From an uncultured bacterium (lineage in GTDB: Bacteria > Bacteroidota > Bacteroidia > Bacteroidales > Paludibacteraceae): DNA of 5,386 nucleotides. Location of the stretch: contig CAMHCZ010000124.1 of assembly GCA_946183755.1 (NCBI GenBank), forward strand, positions 1 to 5,386, written 5' to 3'. The translations under genes and the position numbers were made by a program. The notes below the pieces were generated by a model, which saw nothing but the letters and a program-made list of their open reading frames with translations, searched no databases and had not been told where the DNA came from. Shown here in pieces: positions 1 through 5,386 of the stretch; position 1 is the stretch's first letter; every line of letters begins with the position of its first letter.

Positions 1-147
1 AACGACCTTGGTGCAGATTCTCTCGACACTGTAGAGCTCATCATGGAGTTCGAGAAGGAGTTCGGCATCTCTATCCCAGACGATCAGGCAGAGAAGATCG
101 CTACTGTAGGTGACGCTATCAGCTACGTTGAGAACGCACAGAAGTAA
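1..147 (+). CDS. acpP: Acyl carrier protein, 3' part (5' end outside window)
   Basis: Reading from base 1 gives 48 residues and a TAA stop. The protein carries the growing acyl chain as a thioester on 4'-phosphopantetheine during type II fatty-acid synthesis in the cytosol. The attachment site is visible as the DSL motif at visible residues 6-8 (Ser codon at bases 19-21), inside the sequence LGADSLDTVELIMEFE. The acidic helix II that docks partner enzymes and the typical ending (FGISIPDDQAEKIATVGDA) follow. Acyl carrier proteins are usually 75-80 residues, so roughly the first 30 are cut off by the window edge. The gene lies 51 bases upstream of fabF with no terminator between them, which suggests cotranscription. 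The identity is secure from the motif and the neighbour; the true start cannot be seen. Confidence 0.96.
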   Translation, partial: NDLGADSLDTVELIMEFEKEFGISIPDDQAEKIATVGDAISYVENAQK

Positions 148-198
148 TTAGATCTTAATAATTCTACTGATTTTCTATCTTTATTTTAGTATAAGGAC

Positions 199-1455
199 AT
201 GGAGTTAAAAAGAGTCGTAGTAACAGGACTTGGAACCATCAACCCTCTCGCCATCGGTGTCGACAAGACATGGGAGGCGCTTGTCGAGGGAAGAAGCGGT
301 GCCGGACCGATTACTCATTTCGACACAACAGACTTTAAGACAAAATTTGCCTGCGAGGTAAAAGGCTACGATGTCAACAACTATTTCGATCGCAAGGAAG
401 GCCGCAAGCTCGACCGTTACGCGCAGTTCGCTATGGTTGCGGCAGACGAGGCTGTTAAGAATTCCGGACTTGACTTGGAGAAAGAGGACAAGGACGAAAT
501 CGGTGTGATCGTGGCAGCAGGAATCGGCGGCATGGAAACGCTCGAGACTGAGGTCGGATATTACTACCAGCACCTTGACTTGGGTCCGAAGTTCAACCCA
601 TTCTTTATACCTAAGATGATTTCTGACATATCAGCTGGTCAGATAGCCATCAAGTACGGATTCCGTGGACCGAACTATTCTACGGCATCTGCATGCGCAT
701 CATCGACGCACGCGCTCATCGACGCCTTCAACCTGATTCGTTTGGGCAAGGCGAACGTGATATTCGCTGGCGGCGCTGAAGCGGCTATCATCCAAAGCGG
801 TGTGGCAGGATTCAACTCAATGACAGCATTGTCAACAAGAAACGATTCTCCTGAGACGGCTTCACGTCCGTTCAGCGCAAGCCGTGATGGCTTCGTGATG
901 GGAGAGGGCGGTTCGGTTCTCGTGTTCGAGGAGCTTGAGCACGCATTGGCGAGAGGCGCTAACATCTTGTGTGAGGTTGTCGGTGGTGGAATGTCGGCTG
1001 ACGCTTACCACATCACACTTCCTCATCCTGACGGAGCGCGTCTGGTTATGCAGAGAGCACTCAAGGACGCAGGCTTGAAGCCAGAGGACGTTGACTATGT
1101 GAATGTACACGGAACATCGACTGGCGCCGGCGACCGTTCGGAAGCGAAGGCGATACAGGAAGTGTTCGGAGAGCACGCCTACAAGTTGAACATCAGTTCT
1201 ACCAAGTCAATGACCGGTCACATGCTCGGCGCTGCCGGAGCGACAGAGGCCATGATTTGTGTTCAGACTATCGTCAACGGCATTGTGCCTCCAACAATAA
1301 ACCACGCCGAGGGCGACGATGATGAGGAGATTGACTACAAGCTCAACTTCACATTCAACAAGGCTCAGAAGCGTGATGTTAAAGTAGCTTTGTCAAACAC
1401 GTTCGGATTTGGTGGACACAATGCGAGCGTTATAGTTAAGAAGTTTGAGAAGTAA
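199..1455 (+). CDS. fabF: 3-oxoacyl-[acyl-carrier-protein] synthase II (KAS II)
   Basis: This is the condensing enzyme that elongates acyl chains in type II fatty-acid synthesis by decarboxylative addition of malonyl-ACP to an acyl-enzyme. At 418 residues it has the family's usual length and a complete thiolase fold. The catalytic triad is visible: nucleophile Cys166 in STASACASS, His304 in VNVHGTST, and His341 in KSMTGHMLGAAGA, with the conserved Lys336 just before it. The glycine-rich gating loop NTFGFGGHN (residues 400-408) is intact. The start is the ATG at 199. The AAGGA just upstream is too close to the ATG to be a standard Shine-Dalgarno site, which fits Bacteroidota. One oddity is HGTSTGAGD, where a proline (HGTSTP) is usual at residue 309. 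Its place directly after acpP and before rnc is a common conserved order. The KAS II rather than KAS I assignment rests on overall resemblance. Confidence 0.97.
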   Translation: MELKRVVVTGLGTINPLAIGVDKTWEALVEGRSGAGPITHFDTTDFKTKFACEVKGYDVNNYFDRKEGRKLDRYAQFAMVAADEAVKNSGLDLEKEDKDEIGVIVAAGIGGMETLETEVGYYYQHLDLGPKFNPFFIPKMISDISAGQIAIKYGFRGPNYSTASACASSTHALIDAFNLIRLGKANVIFAGGAEAAIIQSGVAGFNSMTALSTRNDSPETASRPFSASRDGFVMGEGGSVLVFEELEHALARGANILCEVVGGGMSADAYHITLPHPDGARLVMQRALKDAGLKPEDVDYVNVHGTSTGAGDRSEAKAIQEVFGEHAYKLNISSTKSMTGHMLGAAGATEAMICVQTIVNGIVPPTINHAEGDDDEEIDYKLNFTFNKAQKRDVKVALSNTFGFGGHNASVIVKKFEK

Positions 1456-2200
1456 AATAAACATTGTATTAAATAAGGTGAGGCTCTTGACGACTTTTCG
1501 TCGAGAGCCTTTCTCGTTGTATGAGCAGCTTGTGGGCAGCCGTGTTAAGGACAAAAGCTTGTATGAGGAGGCGTTGACGCACAAGTCTATGAGGATGAAA
1601 GACACGAGCGGCTCCGCCTGTGACAACGAGAGGCTGGAGTTCCTCGGCGACGCAATAATTGAGGCGGTTGTCAGCGACGAGCTTTATGCCAGATACCCCG
1701 ACAAGAAGGAAGGTTTTCTGACCACGGCCAGATCTAAGGTCGTAAAGCGCGAGACGCTGAACGAGATAGCTCGGCAGTTGAGGCTGGAGGAGATGATAAA
1801 AAGGGACGAGGGTGTGGACTGCAACAGTGTCGATTTCCTCGGAAATGCTTTGGAGGCATTGGTTGGTGCGGTGTATCTTGACCTCGGGTATGACGCGGCT
1901 AAATATTTCATCAGGACTCACATTCTGGATCATATAGACATGAATAACCTCCTGAGAAATGACATAAACTACAAATCCAAGATTGTGGAGTGGGCTCAGA
2001 AGCATAAGGCAGAGATAAGGTATGACGAGAGAGATGAGATTCGCGACAACAGGCATGTGTTTTATGTGAGTCTGTTCGTGAACGGCAAGAAGGCGTCCGA
2101 AGCTTGGGGCTTTTCAAAGAAAGAGGCGCAGCAGCATGCCGCCGGGGATTTCCTCAGATGGGCGAACAAGCATCAGCAGAAGGTGAAGCAATTCCTCTGA
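1445..2200 (+). CDS. rnc: Ribonuclease III
   Basis: This is a double-strand-specific endoribonuclease that processes rRNA precursors and structured mRNAs in the cytosol. The catalytic domain (about residues 25-160 of 251) has the signature NERLEFLGDAIIEAVV, giving metal-binding Glu62, Glu65 and Asp69, plus Glu89 and Glu137. The position matching E. coli Asp114 is Asn134 (LGNALEALVGA). The double-stranded RNA binding domain spans about residues 173-238 and ends in the usual KKEAQQHAA helix. The start is uncertain. The longest reading begins at a TTG (1445) that overlaps the fabF stop by 11 bases. The N-terminal stretch IVLNKVRLLTTFRRE resembles the extension I recall from Bacteroidota RNase III, so translation probably starts upstream of 1480. 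GTG 1478 and TTG 1517 are alternatives. The overlap suggests translational coupling to fabF. The gene ends with TGA, an RF2-dependent stop. Confidence 0.95.
   Translation: MRSKINIVLNKVRLLTTFRREPFSLYEQLVGSRVKDKSLYEEALTHKSMRMKDTSGSACDNERLEFLGDAIIEAVVSDELYARYPDKKEGFLTTARSKVVKRETLNEIARQLRLEEMIKRDEGVDCNSVDFLGNALEALVGAVYLDLGYDAAKYFIRTHILDHIDMNNLLRNDINYKSKIVEWAQKHKAEIRYDERDEIRDNRHVFYVSLFVNGKKASEAWGFSKKEAQQHAAGDFLRWANKHQQKVKQFL
1481..1510 (+). promoter_or_regulatory. Strong hairpin in the 5' end of rnc, candidate autoregulatory element
   Basis: AGGCTCTTGACGA (1481-1493) pairs with TCGTCGAGAGCCT (1498-1510) across a CTTT loop. This gives 13 consecutive pairs, of which only one is a wobble (T1488 with G1503). 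The stem falls within codons 13-22 of the longest rnc reading. Only TTTC-like bases follow, so it is a poor intrinsic terminator. In E. coli, RNase III cleaves a hairpin in its own leader to lower its own expression; the placement here invites the same idea, but the role is inferred. The stem is shorter than the roughly 20 bp of good RNase III substrates. Confidence 0.55.
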
Positions 2201-2225
2201 TTGGCTTCCGCGACTGGGTCCCGGA

Positions 2226-2257
2226 TTTGGCATTTATAAAAATGAGTCATAAATTTG
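2226..2257 (+). promoter_or_regulatory. Bacteroidota-type promoter for the acyl-CoA ligase gene
   Basis: TTTG at 2226-2229 and TAAATTTG at 2250-2257 match both halves of the Bacteroides primary-sigma consensus (-33 TTTG, -7 TAnnTTTG) exactly. The 20-base spacer is close to the usual value. Transcription would begin near 2260-2264, leaving a short A-rich leader of about 30 bases before the ATG at 2291. The 90-bp gap after rnc shows no convincing terminator, so some readthrough from the fabF-rnc transcript is possible. A perfect TATAAT at 2264-2269 is also present but has no matching -35 box. Confidence 0.6.
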
Positions 2258-2290
2258 TAATAGTATAATCGCGAAAAACGGCACAATACA

Positions 2291-4096
2291 ATGAAAGACA
2301 AGATAATACACTACGCTTTGCTGCCTAAGGTCCTGAGCGAGAAGAATGGTGATAGACCGATATTATGGTTCAAGGCGGAAAAGGACAGCAAGTGGAACCC
2401 CTTGTCTAGCAGCGGTTTCTATAACAGAGTGTTTCGTCTTGCTCATGCGCTCAAGTCAAGAGACTTTGGCGAGAATTCCCGGGCTGCGGTGTATTCGCAG
2501 AACTGTCCGGAGGCGTTGATAGCCGACTTCGCTAATTTCCAGCTCAAGGCAACAACGGTGCCGGTCTATGCCACATCGTCGCGTGAGCAACTTAAGTTTA
2601 TAGTCGATGACGCGCAGGTCAAGGTCGTTTACGTTGGCGACCAGACTCAGGCTGACAATGCGATTGCGGTCAGCGAGTCTTCTCCGAGCGTTGAGTTGAT
2701 AGTGGCTTTGGACAGGGGCATAAACATAGAGGGTGTCGATAAGGCTATTTACTACGACGACTTAGAGGCGGAAGGCGCTGCGGACAGTTCGCAGATATAT
2801 CCTGATGACAGCTATTCGGCAGATGATGTCGCTACTATTATGTACACGTCTGGCACGACAGGCAATCCTAAAGGCGTTGTTCTGACCCATGCCAACTACC
2901 TTGAGGCGATGAAGAGGAACCAGGACCGCCTTGTCTCAATATCTCGAGACGACCGTTCCCTGATGTTCTTGCCTATAACCCATGTGTTCGAGAGGGCGTG
3001 GTGCTATCTGTGTCTGACCAAGAGCGTGCCGCTATACATTAATTATAATCCTAAGGACATACTCGTGTCGCTCAAGGAAGTGCGTCCAACGCTTATGTGT
3101 GCGGTCCCTCGGTTCTGGGAGAAGGTTTATCTCGGAATCCTGAGAAAGATAAACATGATGTCGCCGCTGAAGAAAGGATTTTCTACATGGGCGCTTGCTG
3201 TGGCCCGTCAATACAATATTGAATATATAGACAACGGACGCGAGCCTTACTGGTGGCTGACGCTTCGTTATAAGATATTGGACCTTATCGTGTTCAAGAA
3301 GATTCGTGAAACGTTGGGTATCGAGAACGGCAATTTCTTCCCTGTGGCAGGCTCGAGCTTGTCTAACCAGATACTGCTATTCCTGCGTGGGCTGGGCATT
3401 CCTTTGATGTATGGCTACGGCTTGACGGAGTCCACTGCCACAGTCGCTTGCTTCGATTACAACGACTACCGCATCGGCAGTGTCGGCAAGGTGCTTGACG
3501 GTATTGATGTGAGAATCGGAGAGGATGACGAGATCCTGCTCAAGGGCGGCACTATAACCAAGGGTTATTTCAACAACCCGGAGGCCAACAGGTCGGCGTT
3601 CACCGAGGATGGCTACTTCAGGACCGGTGATGCCGGCAAAATCGAGGATGGGCATCTGTATCTCACCGAAAGAATCAAGGATCTGTTCAAAACATCAAAT
3701 GGCAAGTATATTGCTCCTCAGCAGATAGAGATGAGGCTGGCGGCAAGTCCGTTTATAGAGCAGGTGATGGTTGTCGGCGACAACAGGAATTACGTCACTG
3801 CGCTCATAGTGCCGGATTTTGAGGCTCTTAAAGAAAAAGCGAAAGAAGAAGGTTGGGATGTGAGCAGCAAAGAAGCGATGGTTGGGAATCCTGTAGTTTA
3901 TAAGTTCTATGAAGCGGAAATAGAACGCCTGCAGGAAGGCATGGCGCCGTTCGAGCATATTAAGAAGTTCACGCTCATAAAGAAGGGCTTCACTCTCGAA
4001 GGTGGCGAGCTCACGAATACGCTTAAGTTCAGACGACTGTTCATAACACAGAAATACGCGGCTCTCATCGAGCGCATGTATGACAAAAACAAATAA
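2291..4096 (+). CDS. Long-chain fatty acid-CoA ligase (AMP-forming acyl-CoA synthetase, FAA1/FadD15-like)
   Basis: This enzyme activates free fatty acids to acyl-CoA in two steps, through an acyl-adenylate, using ATP and coenzyme A. It is probably peripheral to the inner membrane. The 601-residue protein has the ANL-superfamily motifs in order: the phosphate-binding loop MYTSGTTGNPKG (184-195), the adenine/acyl motif YGYGLTEST (374-382), the ATP-ribose aspartate in YFRTGD (Asp447), the hinge ERIKDLFKTSNGKYIAP (460-476), and the C-terminal catalytic lysine in ELTNTLKFRR (Lys579). The long insert between motifs (about 230-340) and the overall length fit the long-chain eukaryote-like FAA1 group rather than acetyl-CoA synthetases. 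No signal peptide or transmembrane span is evident. The start is the ATG at 2291, behind a good Bacteroidota promoter; no Shine-Dalgarno site is present. Chain-length preference cannot be read from sequence. Nearby acpP and fabF suggest a role in recycling or importing fatty acids. prfB follows 22 bases later. Confidence 0.93.
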   Translation: MKDKIIHYALLPKVLSEKNGDRPILWFKAEKDSKWNPLSSSGFYNRVFRLAHALKSRDFGENSRAAVYSQNCPEALIADFANFQLKATTVPVYATSSREQLKFIVDDAQVKVVYVGDQTQADNAIAVSESSPSVELIVALDRGINIEGVDKAIYYDDLEAEGAADSSQIYPDDSYSADDVATIMYTSGTTGNPKGVVLTHANYLEAMKRNQDRLVSISRDDRSLMFLPITHVFERAWCYLCLTKSVPLYINYNPKDILVSLKEVRPTLMCAVPRFWEKVYLGILRKINMMSPLKKGFSTWALAVARQYNIEYIDNGREPYWWLTLRYKILDLIVFKKIRETLGIENGNFFPVAGSSLSNQILLFLRGLGIPLMYGYGLTESTATVACFDYNDYRIGSVGKVLDGIDVRIGEDDEILLKGGTITKGYFNNPEANRSAFTEDGYFRTGDAGKIEDGHLYLTERIKDLFKTSNGKYIAPQQIEMRLAASPFIEQVMVVGDNRNYVTALIVPDFEALKEKAKEEGWDVSSKEAMVGNPVVYKFYEAEIERLQEGMAPFEHIKKFTLIKKGFTLEGGELTNTLKFRRLFITQKYAALIERMYDKNK

Positions 4097-4118
4097 CATT
4101 AATATTTAATCTACTATT

Positions 4119-5189
4119 ATGGTAACAATAGACTTGCTTAAAGATATGCAAGAACGCGAGGGCGCGTTGAGGAGGTATCTTTGACATCGATGGTAAGAAG
4201 ATAAAATTAGAGGAAGAGGAATCAAGGACGCAAGACCCGGATTTCTGGAACGACCCGAAGGCCGCTGAACTTCAGATGAAGAAGGTGCGAGGCATTAAAC
4301 AGTGGATTGAGGGTTATAATAAGGTCAAGGCTTTGGTTGACGAATTGGCGCTGTCCTTTGACTTCTACAAGGAAGAGGCGATAAGTGAGGAAGAGCTGGA
4401 TCTTTCGTACAGCAAGGCGAAGGAGGCTGTCGAGGACTTGGAGATGAAGAACATGCTGCGCAAGGAAGAGGATGCGCTTGGCGCGGTTCTCAAGATTGTG
4501 GCTGGTGCAGGAGGCACCGAGGCTCAGGACTGGGCGCAGATGCTCATGAGAATGTATCTCCGCTGGTGCGAGCGCCACGAACTGAATGCGCAAATCACAA
4601 GTCTTATTGATGGCGACGAAGCTGGAATAAAGACAGTCACCATTAAGATAGAAGGCGACTATGCCTATGGGCATCTCAAGAGCGAGAATGGCGTCCACCG
4701 TCTTGTGAGGGTGTCTCCGTTCAATGCCCAAGGTAAGCGAATGACGTCGTTCACTTCTGTTTTCGTTGTTCCGCTCGTTGACGATTCCATTGAGATAGAG
4801 ATACAGCAGGCTAACCTCTCGTGGGACACTTTCCGTTCCAGTGGTGCCGGCGGTCAGAATGTCAACAAGGTGGAATCCGGCGTAAGACTTCATTACAAGT
4901 TCAAGAATCCTGTCACAGGTCTTGACGACGAAATCGTGATAGAGAACACCGAGAGTCGTGACCAGCCTAAGAACAAGGAGAACTCGAAAAGCGTCGTCAG
5001 GAGACAGCTAAGGTAGAAGCAGGCAAGAAGAAGATAGAGTGGGGCTCGCAGATACGAAGCTATGTTTTCGACGACAGGCGTGTCAAAGACCATCGCACCG
5101 ACTACCAGACATCCAATGTCCAGGCGGTCATGGATGGCGATATCGATGCGTTCATCAAAGCTTATTTGATGGAGTTCGGAGGAGAGTAA
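4119..5189 (+). CDS. prfB: Peptide chain release factor 2 (RF2): programmed +1 frameshift, plus a second disruptive break near the 3' end
   Basis: RF2 recognises UGA and UAA stop codons and hydrolyses peptidyl-tRNA on the ribosome. The first 21 codons run from ATG 4119 to CTT 4179, then an in-frame TGA. A +1 shift continues at GAC 4183 into DIDGKKIKLEEEE and the main frame; the ATG at 4276 is internal, about residue 53. In the spliced product the stop-recognition tripeptide SPF is at about 199-201 and the catalytic GGQ at about 244-246 (SSGAGGQNVNKVES). After KNKEN (ending 4983) the frame runs to a TAG at 5014-5016, giving a product of only about 298 residues. The conserved C-terminus (KKKIEWGSQIRSYVFDDRR, ending AYLMEFGGE, TAA 5187-5189) continues in the frame of base 4983. 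About 11-13 conserved residues between them (the usual region around QLYE) are absent. This looks like a deletion of 3n+1 bases somewhere in 4984-5010. Without it the protein would be about 367-369 residues, normal for RF2. As given, the gene is probably non-functional unless the break is an assembly error. Confidence 0.9.
4170..4185 (+). promoter_or_regulatory. prfB programmed +1 ribosomal frameshift site
   Basis: The sequence is AGG AGG TAT CTT TGA C. A Shine-Dalgarno-like AGGAGG (4170-4175) is followed at the known 3-base spacing by the slippery CTT (4179-4181) and an in-frame TGA (4182-4184) in the unfavourable TGAC context. By the established mechanism, scarce RF2 makes the ribosome pause at TGA and the peptidyl-tRNA slips from CUU to UUU, so RF2 controls its own synthesis. 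The downstream frame encodes RF2 immediately after the shift, which confirms the assignment. Confidence 0.95.
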
Positions 5190-5210
5190 CATATATAATA
5201 TGAATATTGG

Positions 5211-5254
5211 CGTCGCCCAAGCAGGTGAAAACTGTCTTGGGCGATGTTGTTTTT
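5211..5254 (+). terminator. Rho-independent terminator after prfB
   Basis: TCGCCCAAG (5213-5221) pairs perfectly with CTTGGGCGA (5236-5244). The stem extends inward by CAG/CTG across one bulged T, closes on a GTGAAAA loop, and is lengthened outward by C-G and wobble pairs. The run TTTTT (5250-5254) follows. It begins about 20 bases after the prfB stop and should end the ligase-prfB transcript. The reverse strand has no equivalent T-run, so it appears to work in one direction. Confidence 0.9.
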
Positions 5255-5386
5255 ATGGAGATTCTTAAGTCCTATTTCGACGTGTTTGGCTTATAAGCCT
5301 CATTCCGCATTGAAAATCTTCGAAAAAACTTTCATTTTTCCCATGTTGATTCTCAGGTATTTACCGGAATCGGCGAAAATATTTTC
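5255..5386. other. AT-rich tail with no recognised gene
   Basis: Nothing here is recognisable. A minus-strand frame is open from the window edge to a TGA at 5302-5300 (28 residues, containing MGKMKVFSKIFNAE), and could be the last codons of a convergent gene. However, two plus-strand frames are also open to the edge from about 5296 and 5312 onward, so the openness is weak evidence. Two perfect 12-bp palindromes occur, GGCTTATAAGCC (5288-5299) and GAAAATATTTTC (5375-5386). No promoter matching the Bacteroidota consensus was seen. Confidence 0.3.

Noticed and set aside
176..183. Promoter before fabF (TATCTTTA)
   Set aside because: It has one mismatch to TAnnTTTG and no TTTG at the -33 position. 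acpP-fabF cotranscription is simpler.
1481..1518. Hairpin at the fabF/rnc junction as an ordinary terminator
   Set aside because: The bases after the stem (TTCTCGTTG) are not a U-tract, and the stem lies within apparent rnc codons.
1469..2056. Long minus-strand open frames opposite rnc, fabF, the ligase and prfB
   Set aside because: They lie opposite strongly conserved genes, have no recognisable domains, and look like shadows of the coding strand.
2264..2269. Perfect TATAAT as a sigma-70 -10 box
   Set aside because: No TTGACA-like -35 lies 16-18 bases upstream, and the Bacteroidota-type elements just before it fit better.
4984..5013. The second prfB break as another programmed frameshift
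   Set aside because: A shift alone would not restore the missing 11-13 residues. There is no good slippery heptamer, and the only SD-like run (AGGAG, 4999-5003) is not positioned before a slippery codon and stop.
4276..5016. RF2 as a simple gene starting at ATG 4276
   Set aside because: Clear RF2 coding extends upstream in the same frame to 4183 and joins the 21-codon leader at the frameshift site. The ATG at 4276 is internal.
5200..5268. Small ORF ATG 5200 (22 codons) after prfB
   Set aside because: It is built almost entirely from the terminator hairpin and T-run, and has no recognisable features.
5300..5386. Minus-strand gene end (about 28 codons) as a confident CDS
   Set aside because: Two plus-strand frames are equally open and the peptide matches nothing I recognise, so it is only noted under the unassigned tail.

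Overview
The window looks like chromosomal DNA from a member of the Bacteroidota, most likely the order Bacteroidales. Four things point there. The order acpP-fabF-rnc is typical of that group. The RNase III and RF2 sequences have a Bacteroidota character. No start codon has a well-placed Shine-Dalgarno sequence. The one clear promoter matches the Bacteroides-type -33 TTTG / -7 TAnnTTTG pattern. All genes of confident identity lie on the + strand. No mobile element, CRISPR array, tRNA or rRNA is visible.

Layout: the 3' part of acpP (acyl carrier protein) runs from base 1 to 147. It is followed by fabF (3-oxoacyl-ACP synthase II, 199-1455) and rnc (ribonuclease III, about 1445-2200), whose start overlaps the end of fabF. 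A 13-bp stem with a 4-nt loop (1481-1510) sits in the first codons of rnc. A 90-bp gap holds a Bacteroidota-type promoter (2226-2257) driving a long-chain acyl-CoA ligase gene (2291-4096). Twenty-two bases later comes prfB (peptide chain release factor 2, 4119-5189), then a strong intrinsic terminator (5211-5254). The last 132 bases hold no recognisable gene.

How the genes relate: AcpP and FabF belong to type II fatty-acid synthesis (carrier and elongating condensing enzyme). The ligase activates free fatty acids to acyl-CoA, so lipid metabolism is the local theme. rnc and prfB are housekeeping RNA-processing and translation-termination genes. acpP-fabF-rnc read as one operon, and the ligase-prfB pair as a second unit ending at the terminator.

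Most noteworthy: prfB carries the classic autoregulatory +1 frameshift site (AGGAGG-TAT-CTT-TGA-C at 4170-4185). It also has a second, non-programmed break near its 3' end: about 11-13 conserved residues are missing and the frame is lost near 4984-5010. This is either an assembly or sequencing deletion or a real lesion in a normally essential gene. The hairpin at the start of rnc is a candidate RNase III autoregulatory element. I found no convincing evidence of a wholly new biological system; the rest is ordinary core-genome content.
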